A stretch of DNA of 64,000 nt. Origin: Tetrahymena thermophila SB210. Lineage: Eukaryota > Ciliophora > Oligohymenophorea > Hymenostomatida > Tetrahymenidae. Of the stretch, positions 24,001-37,590 are shown one piece after another. How positions within the stretch are numbered: position 1 is the stretch's first letter; each line of letters begins with the position of its first letter. Under the pieces are notes generated by a model, which ran no database searches, had not been told where the DNA came from, and was given only the letters and a program-made list of their open reading frames with translations. Location: assembly GCF_000189635.1 (NCBI RefSeq), contig NW_002476163.1:248001-312000 (forward strand), given 5' to 3'. The position numbers and the translations under genes are program-made.

Positions 24001-26068
24001 TATTTTACAAATAATTTTGTAGCAAATTTTACAAACTTTTAACTTTCATGTCCTAAAATTTATTTTTGTTGATAAATTTTTCATCAAAAATATAGTTTTA
24101 AAAAATAACAAAATTTTACTTGAAATCAAATTGAAATGCGATAACAATTACAATGTCTGCATGTTCTGATGAACGTTCAAAAATTGAATTTTTTTAGTTT
24201 ATAGAAAATAAATCCTCCTAAATTAATTTGGCTTCCAAAAGAAAGATCAGAATAAAAAATTTCCTCTTTATTATCGTGCAAAATAAAAATGTGTTTATTC
24301 AAGCAATAAATTAATTATTTAATTTTATTATTAATAAATTTTAGGTATTCTTGAGTATTCAACTATTATTTCTATTCATATATATTTAAAAATCAATAAT
24401 TTTATTATAAAAACAGATAGAAATGTTTTCTTATTCTATAAAAAATGATAATATCTTCTCAAAGTAAAAATAGAATTGGAATTAGTAATTATAATTTAGG
24501 GTATAAAGAAAATCAAATAGATAATCATTGTAAACATAGAGTTAAGGATTAAAATTTTTTAAATTTATTTCTATTGTAATTCATAAGAAGTGTTGTTTGT
24601 AAGTCTTTGCAAATATTAAAGTCTCTAAAAATATTTGAAGAATAACAAATTATAAAAAAATTTTATAAAAGGTTAAAAGATTTTGTAAGACTTATTGTTT
24701 TTAATGGAATTGTTTGTTTGACTTTAATTTTATTAGATTATCTAATGGTTTATAATCATAAATTGATATAATTTTACTGGTTTTTTAATAAAATTATTTA
24801 TTTTGAAAGAATTTATTTATTAATTACTATCAATTAGCTTAAATATTTGACTGCTTTATAAATATTTAAATTAACATGATAAATTCATCAGTTTTTAAAT
24901 AAAAAGGAAAAAATGTAATATTTGTTTTTAATTGTAAAAATTTGTGGTATTAGTGTCAGTCAAGTAGTCTACACTTTAAGTTTAAATATGTTGATCATTG
25001 ATATGTAAAAATATCCGAATGAATTGATTTCAGAATAGATAGGAATAAAAAGAGAAAGGGTGCGAATAATTTTTTCAAATTTTGCTAAGAAAATGAATGG
25101 GAACCAGCTGGCCGCTCTGTGGTATATTATTTATTAGTAATGAATTATATATCTTTCCTTACAAAATTAATTTTGAAAATAGAAAAAAATTATGCCAACA
25201 AAACTTAATCTAAATTGGTTATTCCCCAGTAGATGAAAAGAGTAAATCAAAACAATAAAAATAATAGAAGAACGGGTAATACCAAAATTACGTTTGCCAA
25301 AAATTATTTAATCTGTCTTTTTTACATATTTTTTTTTCAATTTCATTTTTATTAAGACTTGTATTCTTATTTTTTTTACAAGTGCCATTTACTTCAATAT
25401 TTTTCTAAATAACAAAAAAGCTTTTCTACTAAGTAAATTTTCAGTAAAATTTTCAGAAACTGTAAAATTATTTCATATTACAGCCTAGTTGATTTATATA
25501 AACGTTTTCTCTCCTCATTTATGATTTGTTAAAGACATATTAACTTATTTTTATCAATGTATTACTTTTAACTAACTAACTAATAATTTTTCTGATTAAA
25601 TAATAATTTCCTTTACACTGTTTTGCATTAGAAATCTTATTTGTTAATTAATAAAATTAGCTAAAATTTAATACACAAAGAAGGGAAGGGGTATTGTTAA
25701 TTAAAGAAATAAATTATTAATTTATTTATTTACAAAGTAATTCTTCAATTTGATTACATAGAGAATTTTAATTTGCAATTTTCTTTCTTAGCGATTTGAT
25801 TTCGTCAAAAATAATAATAAATTCAAATTAATTTTTGTGATGGAGATTGTATTTGATTAAATACAACAAAGATTCACAACAATTAATTAATAATTTAATT
25901 AAAACGAAAACAAATCAAAAAAAAAATTATCAAACAAAAACACAATCACTTATCCAAATCAATTAAATAATCTCTCAATAAAAAATAGAGATTAGAAGAA
26001 AAAAGTGATTTGAAACATCCTGCTTCATATTTTTTAAAAACTACTATCACACATCAATATAACCTATC
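18077..26068. other. 8-kb AT-rich stretch without recognisable genes
   Basis: I found no ORF with coding-like composition when reading TAA/TAG as Gln. Because only TGA stops translation here, open frames of 60-120 codons occur by chance; the frame around 21610-22000 is of that sort, with overlapping alternatives and no splice or composition support. Sequence is dominated by A/T homopolymer and TTAA-type runs. One GC-richer spot (about 25097-25122) does not fold as a tRNA. No transposase, LTR or long inverted repeat was noticed by eye. Confidence 0.5.
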
Positions 26069-26650
26069 ATGGGCTGTGTTAATGATAAATAAGGCCAAAG
26101 GTCTCCCAAACACGCTAATCCTCTTGATTCTAAGCCATTCTTACAAGAATCAAGCCAATTATTAAAAGAATATTTAAGAATTGAATAGGAACTCTTCAAA
26201 CAAAGAGTCCATCTCAACAATTTAATTTCCAGTTAAAGAAAATAAGAAATGACACTAAACAACATGTCTTTACCTAGAGGTAGCTCCTTGAATGAAAAAT
26301 AAGGTGAATGGGCTGAATAAACTTATTTTTAAGAAATGCAACTATTAAGCGAACTTGAAAAGAAAGCTTTAGCTTAGCCTGCCCACTATTAAATTTTGAT
26401 TGAGAAAATCAATCGTGTCCGTTCTAATTTCTCTCGCTTAGTCAAGTAATTAAACTAAATAAAGACTGCCCATATGAAGTTAATGTCTATGGGATAGAAA
26501 TATGGTGTTTAAAATCAAGGAGATTTTGAAATTGCCTACAATGAATTGAAGAAATAAGAAGAAAAATTCTCTGCTTATTTTGATAGAAATCAAACCCGCA
26601 ATAAAATTTCTCTTTCCGAAACAACTCAAGCTACTAATTTTAATAATTGA
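26069..26650 (+). CDS. Small predicted N-myristoylated/palmitoylated helical protein
   Basis: Intronless frame of 193 residues read with TAA/TAG as Gln; stop TGA at 26648-26650. The protein begins MGC. Gly2 after the initiator Met, followed by Cys3, is the classic pattern for N-myristoylation plus palmitoylation, which would tether it to membranes. It lacks the lysines of some Src-type signals, so the modification is a prediction. Residues about 28-190 are almost entirely heptad-like helix rich in Leu, Glu, Lys and Gln, suggesting a coiled coil or helical bundle. It is one of only two plus-strand genes and is isolated within about 14 kb of AT-rich DNA. Codon use and GC content are clearly gene-like compared with both flanks. 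No known family is recognised. Confidence 0.82.
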
Positions 26651-29600
26651 AATTGTTGAAATAACAATCATAATAAATACTTCAAAAATACCATGAATTT
26701 TCCATAGATTTTTTATAAATTTAATCAAATCAAATTCAATGCTGATAATTAGAAATTTTGTTTTTCTTAATAGTTAATAAATGAATGAATGCTCGAAAAT
26801 TGTTTTTAATGAAAACGAAGAAAATCCTAAACTAAAATTAAAATAGATAGATAAAATTTATTTGCTAATAAAATATCCCTAAAATAAACAAATAAGAGAT
26901 CTATCTATTTAGCAAATAACAAAAGCAAAAAATAACTAAAAATTTGCCTATTTCTCTTTTAATTAAAATAATTATCTCCAAAAATTTATTCAACTAACTT
27001 AATGAAGGCCAATAAAATTCTGATTAAAGCTCCTTTATTTATAATATAGAACTTCTCTAATGTATAAAAGTTACTCATGTAAATAAATAAATAAATAAAC
27101 AAACAAATAAGTATAATGAATGACCCTTTTAGAGTATTTAAACCAAATACTTAGTTAATAAACTGATTTAGCCAATATTAATATATAATTAAATAAAAAA
27201 ACTTACTAAATTATTTTAAATCTTACTAGATATTTATTTATCTATCTATATTACTTATATTTTTCTCTGTATCTTTATTCTTTACTGCTACTGTTTATCA
27301 ATTATTAATTCAAGTAATTGTTTTCTAAAAAATCAAATCTTTCGAATATTAATTTTTTTCTATCACATCTTTTTTATTCAAATTTAGTGATCTTTTTAAA
27401 TTTAAAATATATAACTCGCTTTAATCACTTTCGTTTTATAAGTTCGTTCACTCACTTGATTTATTCATTCATTTACTCTATACAGTTATTTATTTATTCT
27501 ATTTGCTCATTCATTTATTTATTGATAGATTCATTCTATATATTCAACTTTAAATACTTCATAAATTTTAAAAGTTTATCACATATTTTCCCTAAGAAAA
27601 CAGAGATGAACATAACAAATATATAATTATAATTTCATCAATTGAAGAATAATTTAAGATGTTTAAACGCTATTAGTACTTTTTTTAACTGAAATAACAA
27701 CCAAATTATTAAATTAGATTGTAAGCTAGCTCTTACATAACTCTATTCAAAATAGATAAAATTCAAATTTAATAAAAAAAAACAACTCTAAAAAAACGTA
27801 AAAATACGCAAAGTAGTGATTCAACCGAGTTATAATTTATCTGTGTTTTTTTTTAGGAGGTATTTATCAACTTTATAAAATAGTAAATAAACAAATAAAT
27901 TTAAATAAGTAGCCAGTATATAAGTCCATACTGATAATTTATTTAATTTCCTAGTAAATAATAATGCAAAGAAAATTTAACAATTTCTAATAAACATGAA
28001 GTCACTAAGAGAAGAAATAAATATTTAAAATTCATTCTTTTATTTCTTTTTTATTACTCTAAAGTATTTAAACATATAAATTTTCATTCTCAAATACTAA
28101 ACCGGGGAAAAGACTTATAATTTTTTTAATTTTTTTGTAAGGGAAAAAAATAATTGGTCATTAAATTAATAGCAAAAAGTGAAAATCAGTTAATATAATT
28201 TACAAATATATTGATCTTAAAATGAAAACCATGTAATCCAACAAATATATTACTTTAAAAATAAAATTATGTCTTTATACAAACAAAAAAATTATCAAAA
28301 ACTTAAAATATCTTAATTTATCGTTTTTAGCTTTGTAATTTTTTACATAATCTAATAGATCTATGATAAAAGTTAAATTTTACGCTAATTACTTTTTTAA
28401 TGAGTATTTAAGTTGCTTATTTTCAACCATAACCTCCTGCTTACTTTCTTTAAAAAAACATTATTATTATTGATTGGAATTTAAATATATTTTTTTCTTA
28501 TTGCTGAAACCTTTCTTCCTAAATAAAATAAGGATATACAATAAATAAAAATTTATAATGATTGATTTTATTAGAAATGAGGAATTAAAGCAGGATTCAT
28601 AAATGAATTGAGGATAAAAATATTTACAAATTAGATTTTTTAACTTTTTTAATTTTTTATTCTTTTATTGCTTAACTTTAATTGTGTAAATTTAAAATGA
28701 ATGGATGAATTCTTGCTAAATTAGGAAGGGATATAAATCAAATATTTTAGTTTAAAAATATAGAAAAGAGTATAAAAATATACTGAAAATCCTCTGTAAT
28801 CTTAGTTGCAAATATTCTTTTTGATTCTTAACTCTAATTGCAAAAAAAAAAAATTCGTAGGCGCTTTAACATAATTTTAAATTTAACTAGCAAAATATTT
28901 GTTTAGATTCAATAGACTTTTAAATTAAGAAAATTCGTTTGATAAAGATACTTCTTTTCAGCTTATTAAATATTCCTTTTTGGATGAAATCAATGACAAA
29001 AATTTATTAGGAAATAGAAAAATAATATTTATTCTTTTGAAATTTAAAAAAATTGAAAAAAGATATTGTCATGTAAATTTTATGTATTTTATATTAAAAT
29101 TAGATAATTTAGTAAGTTAAAGTTGTCTATTTCCTTTCAATTAATTGTATTCCTCCCAAAAACACTTAATAAAGTTAATATAAAGAAGCCCCATAATACT
29201 AAAATTGAAGGAGGACCTTACATAATCTTATTTTTTAATCTATTTATGTGTAACATACCTTATTAATATTAAGATTGCTTATAAATTTTTAGATTAGAAA
29301 CTTTTTTTATCTTCAATCCCTAAAAAAGATAAATAGAATAATTTATTTAATTTTATAATTCAAGTAAAATTGCTAGATTTTATTCATTGATTTTACTATA
29401 AATAACTTATTAAACCATTATTGTGTTAATAAAAATTGATACTTTTATAAATTTAAATTAAAACATGTAATCTAAAAAAGTGTTCATCGAAATCAAAATT
29501 CCAAATTTTATTCATTTAATTTAATAAATAAAAGATAAATTAATTTGCTTAATTAACATTATTCTTTATTTTTTATGTTTAAAAGTCATGCCAAAAATAT

Positions 29601-31269
29601 TTAGCTTGATAAATTAAGAGGAGAAAATATGAGTTTTATGTTTATCAAATTTAAATTTTCTTTATAGTAAGAAAACATAATCGTTTTTTATACCTAATAA
29701 ATACTTACTTAAAGACTTTTAAATATAAAATAGAAAAACCTCAAAGTTTTTTGAATTAAAAGAAGCAAATTAAATTTTCTATTTTGTAAATACATCAAAA
29801 TTAATATTATTAATGAGAATATTTTTTAACTATACATTTATTACTATTCAACTTTCATATGTAAATATACTAATTTTAGTTATTTTTCAGAATAGTTAAT
29901 TTACTTTAGATTTGATTATAATATATTATATTTAAATACTATTCTTTTTACCAATCATATTTAGACACTATGTAATCAGAATATTTAGATAATTTTAAAA
30001 CTAAATTTCCTAAATTATCAAACTTTCTATTCTTATAGGTAAAACCAAATAAATCAAAAAAATAAATTGATGTATATTTTTCATTATTTTGAATTGGAAA
30101 ACTTATCTATATTCGAATTTTATGTAGCTTTCACAACTCGAAATTAGATTAAATTAAATTACAAAATAAGTATAAATGTTAAGAAATATTCCTAAAATAT
30201 ATAATAACATCATCATCATTTATCTCTAGCTTTTAAGAATTCTTTTAATAAGTGTATATGAATTAATCATTTTAAGTCGTTCATAACTAAGTTATTAACT
30301 TATTTTTGTTCTTTTAATTAAATTTGAAAGATTACAGGAAGTTTAACTAATTTTTGTTACCTTATTTTTAAGCATAAATTACAAACAATCAGAATATAAA
30401 AATAAAAAGTATTTATTTACAACTATTTTTTCTTTCTTTCTTCCTTAAATTTAAATAATATCAAATTATCTCAAAAGTAAACATTCATTCAAAACAAAAA
30501 ATAAAACTATTAGAAAGAAGTAGTTGTCAAGAAACAATTATCTTCGCTTGTATAATTTTGAAAAAAAATAATTTTTATGATTACTTAACAAATTTAAAGT
30601 TCATTTATTTTGACATTTTTTAATTTTTTTTATCTAATTTTTTTTACTTAACTATTTTTATTTTGTAAAAATTTGATTCATTCCTAGTACTATTATCTTA
30701 TTCTGCATATATTGTTTATCCTCTGTCAATAATATTATATTTATGATTATTATTTAATACAAACAAATAAATAATTTACCACATATTTTTTTTAAAATTT
30801 GTAAAATATATTTGAAGAAGTAAACAAAAAGTGCCCATAATATTGATTGGTTACAATAACAAACAAATAATCCTAGCTAAACAATATTAATACAAAAAAT
30901 TTTTATATGTATTATTTATTAATTTTGATATTAGTTTACCTTTTAATACTTTAGATCCAATAACAAATAAAAGCTGGCTGACTTATCCAATTATTACAAA
31001 TATTTTAAAGAAATTTTTCTTTCATTTTTTATTAGTTAAAAATTAATATTTATAACTTTATATCTTAAATTAATTTCAATTCATTCATGCTTACAAATTA
31101 ATCAAAATTCTTAGTTTACTTTTCTAAAAATTTACATTTTAATACAAGCGAAATTTATCTTTTAAATTAGAAATAATACTTTAAATGCTTCAATATCTAA
31201 CTAATTTGTTTCTAAAATAGTTTTTTATTTTAATAGAAACTATTTGAAAAATATATATCAGCAGATCTA

Positions 31270-31334
<65 letters not shown>

Positions 31335-32242
31335 ATATTAAATTTAATTGTTCCCAAATAAAAAATTTATGTATTATTTTTAGAAATAGATAAGTGATTT
31401 TATGTTATTAAACTATTTAAAATGAAATCTTATTACAAATTTAAAAAAAAATAAATACCAACTTACAATTTAATCATGTCTATAAATTTAGTAAGTAAAT
31501 AAAACTAAATATTACGCTTTGTATAGTCAATAGATGTGATTATGTTTAAATAAATTTAGAACTTTTTATTGGATTTAAAATAAATTATTAAATAAATAAT
31601 ATTTCAAATTCTGAATGTAAGCTTATACAAAAACAAATCACTTAACAGTGTATATTTTGTTAGATTAGATCATTTTTTAATAAATATAAGAATAAAAAGT
31701 TGATCATAAAGATTTTATCTAAATCTAAAATTGATAATTTTTTTGAGATAAAATCTGTCTATTAGTCATAATAAAAGAAAATTGCAGCTCAGTATATTTT
31801 ATCAAAATTAATTTTGAGAATTGAAAATGGTTTTGGTTATAACTTATTTGTTTAATGGTAAACAAATTAACAGATTTAATAAAATAACAACATATTTTCC
31901 ATAAAATAACTGCAACTTTGATGCAATTTATGATAATATTTGTAGTTTTATTTAATTCTACCTATAGAACAAATAAAAATAAATTAGATTCATGCATTAT
32001 TTTTAATTAAACTAGACAAATAATATTCAATTTGCTTGAACAGTGTAGTGTATTCAGAATATATAATGCTTATTTTTTTAAATAGTTTATTCATACGTTA
32101 TTGGTGAGATTACTTGAACAAATAATAAATAAATAAATATTTGTGTGTCTTTAAAATGTAACTTATGGCAACTATTATTCTTTAGAAATTTATATCAATA
32201 ATTAGTATTTGAAGGGGAAACTGTTTGACTAATATTTCATAT
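26651..32242. other. 5.6-kb AT-rich stretch without recognisable genes
   Basis: Sequence is almost entirely A/T with short tandem runs such as AAATAAAT near 27075-27115 and ATTCATTTATTTATTC-like repeats near 27460-27530. An open frame near 27318-27626 is explained by those repeats. A TATC microsatellite lies at 31272-31334. No RNA gene or coding region is supported. Confidence 0.5.
31272..31334. repeat. (TATC)n microsatellite, about 16 copies
   Basis: An uninterrupted run of the tetranucleotide TATC, 63 bp long, inside gene-free AT-rich DNA. The absence of interruptions suggests recent expansion. Confidence 0.95.
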
Positions 32243-35065
32243 TCATTTTAGGTACATTGAAGCTAGAACAGAACCACATAAGGAGATTATGAAAAGTATT
32301 AATTTTGCTAAGAGGTTATTTGATACTGGAATACCCATCATTTTAAAAGGTTTATATTTTTCATAGAATTCAATTTATTCTATTCCTCCTTCTAGTGAGT
32401 TTAGAATTGGTCTTAAATGATGAACGACATTTGCCATAATACTAAAATCTACATCTTTGTGAGTTTCTTTAAAATATTTGACAAGTTCTCGGTACATAAA
32501 ATTTTCACATTAAGCATTTTGATCAAAGTATAAAAAGTAATTAGAACAGATATCTTCAATAATACTCAAGTTTTTCATAAGAAAGAGCTTGTGTATTTTA
32601 AAGTGTTTATTTATTTCAGCACCAAGGCGTATATCCCACATTAATAGAATTAACCAAAAAGAGCAGTAAATAGAGTATAGCTTAAAGTAAAGGTTTACAT
32701 TCATCCCAGGATTTGGTATAATGTTAAAATTTATCTATTTAATTATAAATCATGTTTTCAACAACATTTTAAAAAACATTTTCTAAAATAAACTTAAAAA
32801 TAATAGTCAAAATTTAAAATAAATATTTGAGTAGAAGCTTAAAAGTAGTTATAAGTTATTAATTAATGAATTAGATTACCAAAAAAATGATTGCCATGAA
32901 AATAAAATTAAAGAGAAAGAAAAATGAAATGATATATTCAATTCTTTTGTAAAATTTTTAGCCAAAATCCAGAGTAAGGTTTCTGAGATGAAACCAACTT
33001 CTAATTGAGAGATCTGATGTGAGATTAAGAGTAGGATAAAGCTTCTTCTCTTCATATTCTTCTACTTTTTTTGCTGAAATCATATGTGAAAGCTGATTCA
33101 TGACATAAATTATTCTATTTTAAAAATAAAATAGAAAAATAATTTAGAAGAAAATTCAATCATTGTAATGGGAAAGAATAAATAAATCATTGAAAGTTTT
33201 ATATAAAAATAAAAAGTTATTTTCAAATATATTTTGGATCTTACCTAGATTTTATATTTCAAGGAAATAATATAAAATAATGAAGGGGTAGGTCGGTTCT
33301 TGATTATTTTAGAGTATAAAAGAAAAGAAAATATAATAAATACCTTTTGAGATGGCGTTAAGAAATAGCTGTAAACATGATAAAAGTCTAAGTTAAATAA
33401 TAATCAGATAGTGCATTTGAGAAAAGGATAAAATATTCAAAAACACAATTCGATATGCATTGATCAGTAAACTGTGGAGTAAGAAGTTTCAAGCTCAGGA
33501 AAATAACTTGCTTAACTAAGGATACAAAGATACTGAAATATTCATATTTTTTAAAACTATTATTTTCATTAAAGTGTTTTATAAGTACTTTTATTAGTTT
33601 TGGTCCATATGGGTTATTTTAAAAGTCAAGATCACCGATCCCGTATGATTATGAATTAGGGTTTAAAAGTTCTTTTAATTTATCATCAGAGGGTTAGACG
33701 ATAAAGCACAAATAAAAAGACGACTTTTCAATTTCAAGTCTACTCATAGCTAAATTTAATTCTTTATCTATTACCTTATCCTTTTCTTCTGTCCACTCTC
33801 CAAGTAAGAACTCAGTCATAATTTGATCTCTCGTTAAAATTTTTGTTTTGTAAATTTGAAATTTTTGAGGAAGCATAAATCCTTTTTCATAAAATGTTCA
33901 ATAAAATTTGTTTATTTCTAAATGAATTCAGATATTTATTTCTAAATAAATGAACTCAATATTCTTTCTTCTATTTAGAATTGTTCAAAATAAATATTCA
34001 AAAATTATTAATAAAAAATATTTAAAAAATGTTTTAATAATAATCTTAAAAGCAAATATAAGAATTTGATATTTATTTACCATATTTGACTGTAATAATT
34101 ATGGCCCTTTGTATTAAAACTATAAATAGAAGAACTATTTCTACAATGTAAACTTTACTTAAGGTTTTTATGTAGTAAATCATGAGTACAAATGTTGAAA
34201 AAAATAAATTAGAGAAAACCAATTCCCATTTTTAGATTTATTTTATACCATAAAATCCTAGATTTCGAAGAGTTCTTATATTCTTTCGTTTAAGAATAAT
34301 CGCTAATATAAGTAATCCTATGATGCTGCCAAACATATAATAAATAATATGATAAAACAAGAATTCAAGAAATTAATTCCATCTAAAAATCAAATCTCTA
34401 GGTGGATCTTTAATCTCTTTATCTGTCACAAAAGGAGTGCTTTCCTTTTTTTTTTCTTAATCATTTTATGAGTTTTTTTTTCTTTTCCCAGGACTCATTT
34501 CATATTCTGGAGGTTGTTCAGGTATTACACCATCTTTACTTTATAGTATTTAACCAAGATCAACTTATCCCAACTCTGATGATTTTTGCTAGCTATTTTT
34601 CATTGAGTCTTTATCTTCTTTAAAATATTCATCAGATTCATTCGATATTGTTGTGTTAAAATATTTCATTGACTATGAACGCGGTTTTCTTCTAACAGCT
34701 GCTTCTGCCTCTCTTTCTTCATCCAGTAATCTTTAAAATTGTTGATTATTTTATTATTGAGATACATTATCGTTTGGAATAATAATCGTTTAAGTAAAAT
34801 TAAGAGCATTTGCATGAGCTCCTTTTGTGCTGGAATCTGTAATATAATTTGGGAGACTTGGATATAAAGGGTCTTTTTATAAATCAATCATTTATGATTC
34901 CTTTCTAAATTTATTATTATTTGCAATCAGTATAGTAGAAGCTCTTTGCTTTTTTCCAATTCCTTTCTATTGTTGTCGATCTAAGTCTAATCCTCTTTTA
35001 TAAGAATTGTTAGTATCTTAAATATGAGAAATATCATTAATAGTATTTTGCATCTGAATTTCCAT
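32243..35065 (-). CDS. Multi-pass membrane protein, family not recognised
   Basis: Predicted 749 residues in four exons (35065-34081, 33881-33344, 33114-32880, 32734-32243). The introns are 199, 229 and 145 nt, long for this window, in phases 1, 2 and 0. The first ~225 residues are charged and Gln/Ser-rich, with no signal peptide, so the N-terminus is probably cytosolic. Hydrophobic segments follow: about 230-258 (IIYYMFGSIIGLLILAIIL), two more before residue 325, one or two in exon 2, one in exon 3 (IISFFFLFNFIFMAIIFL), one early in exon 4 and a final one at the C-terminus (LLAKLILFIISLCGSVLA). That gives about seven or eight spans. A soluble loop of roughly 130 residues separates the last two. 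I do not recognise the fold; it could be a ciliate-specific membrane family. The 229-nt intron might hide a micro-exon. Confidence 0.7.
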
Positions 35066-35787
35066 TATATATTCTCAAAAATTAGTATTCAATTTCAACT
35101 TTTTTTGATAGATTCTAAAACTTTAAAGAGTTGCTCAAAGGATTTCTAATTAGAAACTAAATTATTAAATATTTTGTTAATTATGAAAATAAATAATTTT
35201 TTAATTACATTCTAAGTTTACTATTGAGGTAGATATTATAATTTTTAAAAATGAAAATATCTCTCTCTTAATAAATTAGCAAACTTTAAATAAAATCAAC
35301 AAATATTTATTTTAGTAATTCATAATTCCTATTTTATTCTTTAATCATTTCAATTTTAATAAAATTATAATTTTTTAAAATTCTATTTAAAAATTACATC
35401 TTAAATGAAATAAAACATTATTTTCATTCTAATATAAAATTTAAGAAATTTATAAATTAATTGAATTAAAATATTATAAAATATTATTTTAATTATTATT
35501 TAAAAAGTTTTTTAAATTTATTTTTTAGTCTTAATTGCAGAATTTATATTTTGATGGTAAATAATATTGATTTTTAATGTTTTAGAATGATAAATTAATA
35601 TTGCAAACATACTTATAGTAAATAAAACAGTTGCTGTATTTATTATAATTTGTTAATACTAACTTAATATAAATTAGTATATTAAATTATTGAAGATTCT
35701 TAACAATAAATTTAAGTGTAAAGCTTCATTTAAAATCTAAAACAATTTATTTAGTTTGTGTAAGATAATTTGATATCAATAAAAAAT
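35066..35787. other. Divergent intergenic region (shared promoter zone)
   Basis: About 720 bp between two genes transcribed away from each other (minus gene starting 35065, plus gene starting 35788). It must contain both promoters. Only A/T-rich runs are visible; no defined motif was recognised. Confidence 0.55.
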
Positions 35788-37590
35788 ATGTCGAGATACG
35801 GTGTTGAAACAGTAATCGATTTTTCATCTAGCTTATATAGACCTTATAAGACTACTGAGGCTGTTTCATAGCGAGAATAGTTGAAGAATATGGTATTAAA
35901 AAAATATATGGATTTATATGGCAAAAAGTCTTCCAAACTAGCTGATGAAATTCAAAAAGAAGTAAACTATTACTTCTACAATTAGCATGTCAATGAGGCA
36001 GGAATTAGAATTCTTAAATAGAGAATAGAGAATTTAGCTAGTAACCCAGCTTTTGGAGCAACATAAATAAAAAAATAAGCAAATACAGCACTTCCTCCAG
36101 TTAGATAATCAACTGCAGAAGCCAATAAATAAACTGCACCAAATAAATAAGATTAGAGTTAAAATGATGACAATTTATCAAGAAGATCAAACGCAAGATC
36201 TAGCCATAGCTAGCAACTTGCTAATGCTGGTTTAAAAATATTAGGTTAGAGATCATAAGGAAATTAAAATTATGAATTTGATTAAGTTAGTATGTCGAGC
36301 TCGAGTAGCAGAAAGCCTAAGAGTGTTTATTATTTAGAAGGAAGGGAAGAAGATGAATGGGCTTAACTAGTTAAATTTGATGCTTCTATGTTTTAAAAGG
36401 AATAGGAAATGCTTAGGTAGAGACAATAATTAATAAAATAAAGGCTGAAAGAAGAACTTGATAAATAATTATAAGAAAAATAAAATAAAGTTGAAAAGGA
36501 AAAATAAGATCATTATGAATACATAAGATTTTAAGATGAATTAATAAAATTACAAGATGAAGCTGAAAAGAAGAAAGAAATTGAAAAATAAAACAGATTG
36601 CAAAATGAAAAAGCAATGAGAGAAAAATAAGTAAATATTTTATTTCAAAACCTAATAAATAATATCTAGAATTTAAATACTTTAAAATATACATTTTAAT
36701 TGCTAATTTAAATAAAAATAAGAAATATGAGATTAAAATAAAGAGAAGATAAGAGAGAATTAGAGAGAAGGAGTTGGATGATGCAATGATAAACAGGATC
36801 ATTAAAGAGTAGTAAGATGAGGAAATCAACCGTCAAAAGAGAAAGGAAAAGGAAAGAGAAAGATAAAACCAAATGCTTATTGAAAACCAAATCAACAAGT
36901 AAAAGCAAGAAGAAGAACTTGTTAAAGAGAAGAAGGAAGATATATTCTTGTAAAATTAATATGCTAAACTTCTGGATGATCAAGGTAAGTAGATTAAATG
37001 CATATGCAGCCATTTTCATGCATACTAATTATTTAATTATAACAGAGGAATTCCGAGAAAGAGAGAAGAAAGAAAGATTTGATAAAATTTAAAAATTAAC
37101 TAAGAAATTCGAAAACACCATTTAAAAGGATATAAAAGAGTAAATTAGATAAGAAGATGAAAAGATGCTCTAACATATCTTAGACACCAACAAAAAAATC
37201 GAATAGGAAGATAATGAAAGAAAGCAAAAGGTTAAAGATTAAAAAGTGTTTATCAAATAGTTCCTTGATTAGCAAATACAAGAAAAGCATAATAGGTAAA
37301 TAGAAGAGGAGAAGCTCAATAAATAGCAAGCAGAAATTTGGTAGAAAGACAGAGAGCACTTTTTAGACCACGAAGATAAAAAGAAAAAATATATTTAAGA
37401 TGTTAACAAACAACACCAAAAGATACTCGTAGATCAAATCAAACAAAAGGATGATTTAACATTTAAAGGAAAGATGTCAATCGAAGAACTCAAACAAAAT
37501 AAAGATAGAATTTAAAGAATTTTGGATTAATCTCCAGACTAAGCTTCATATAAACATGCTAAAGAAAATTCTTTAAAGCGTTCTATGTGA
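35788..37590 (+). CDS. Long coiled-coil protein, trichohyalin-plectin-homology type, probably ciliary
   Basis: Three exons (35788-36630, 36723-36984, 37046-37590) give 549 residues; the introns are 92 nt (phase 0) and 61 nt (phase 1), and the stop is TGA at 37588-37590. Residues 1-~100 look folded, with a short repeat-like VDFSSSLYRPYKT-type start (the gene reads TVIDFSSSLYRPYKTTEAVS). Residues ~100-210 are a Ser/Gln-rich linker. From about 215 to the end it is nearly continuous K/E/Q/R-rich helix of the trichohyalin/plectin-homology kind. Proteins with such TPH-like helices (for example MNS1, CFAP45, CFAP53, trichoplein) are commonly axonemal inner proteins or basal-body components. That assignment rests on composition and pattern, not on a diagnostic motif. 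A cytoskeletal role outside cilia is equally compatible. It is divergently arranged with the membrane-protein gene at 35065. Confidence 0.8.

Noticed and set aside
25097-25122. GC-richer patch in the 8-kb gene-poor region as a possible tRNA
   Set aside because: No cloverleaf, no T-loop GTTCRA-type motif and no acceptor stem; simply a local GC-rich spot.
27318-27626. 102-codon plus-strand ORF rich in Phe, Ile, Leu and Ser
   Set aside because: It is made of ATTCATTTATT-type tandem repeats; translation gives repetitive hydrophobic sequence without coding character.
31820-32080. Plus-strand frame of about 75 codons starting ATGGTTTTGG
   Set aside because: Low-complexity A/T composition and length within chance expectation for this code.
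36413-37019. Minus-strand hydrophobic ORFs opposite the coiled-coil gene
   Set aside because: Leu/Ile/Phe-rich translation is what complementing Lys/Glu/Gln codons produces; the plus-strand gene explains the region.
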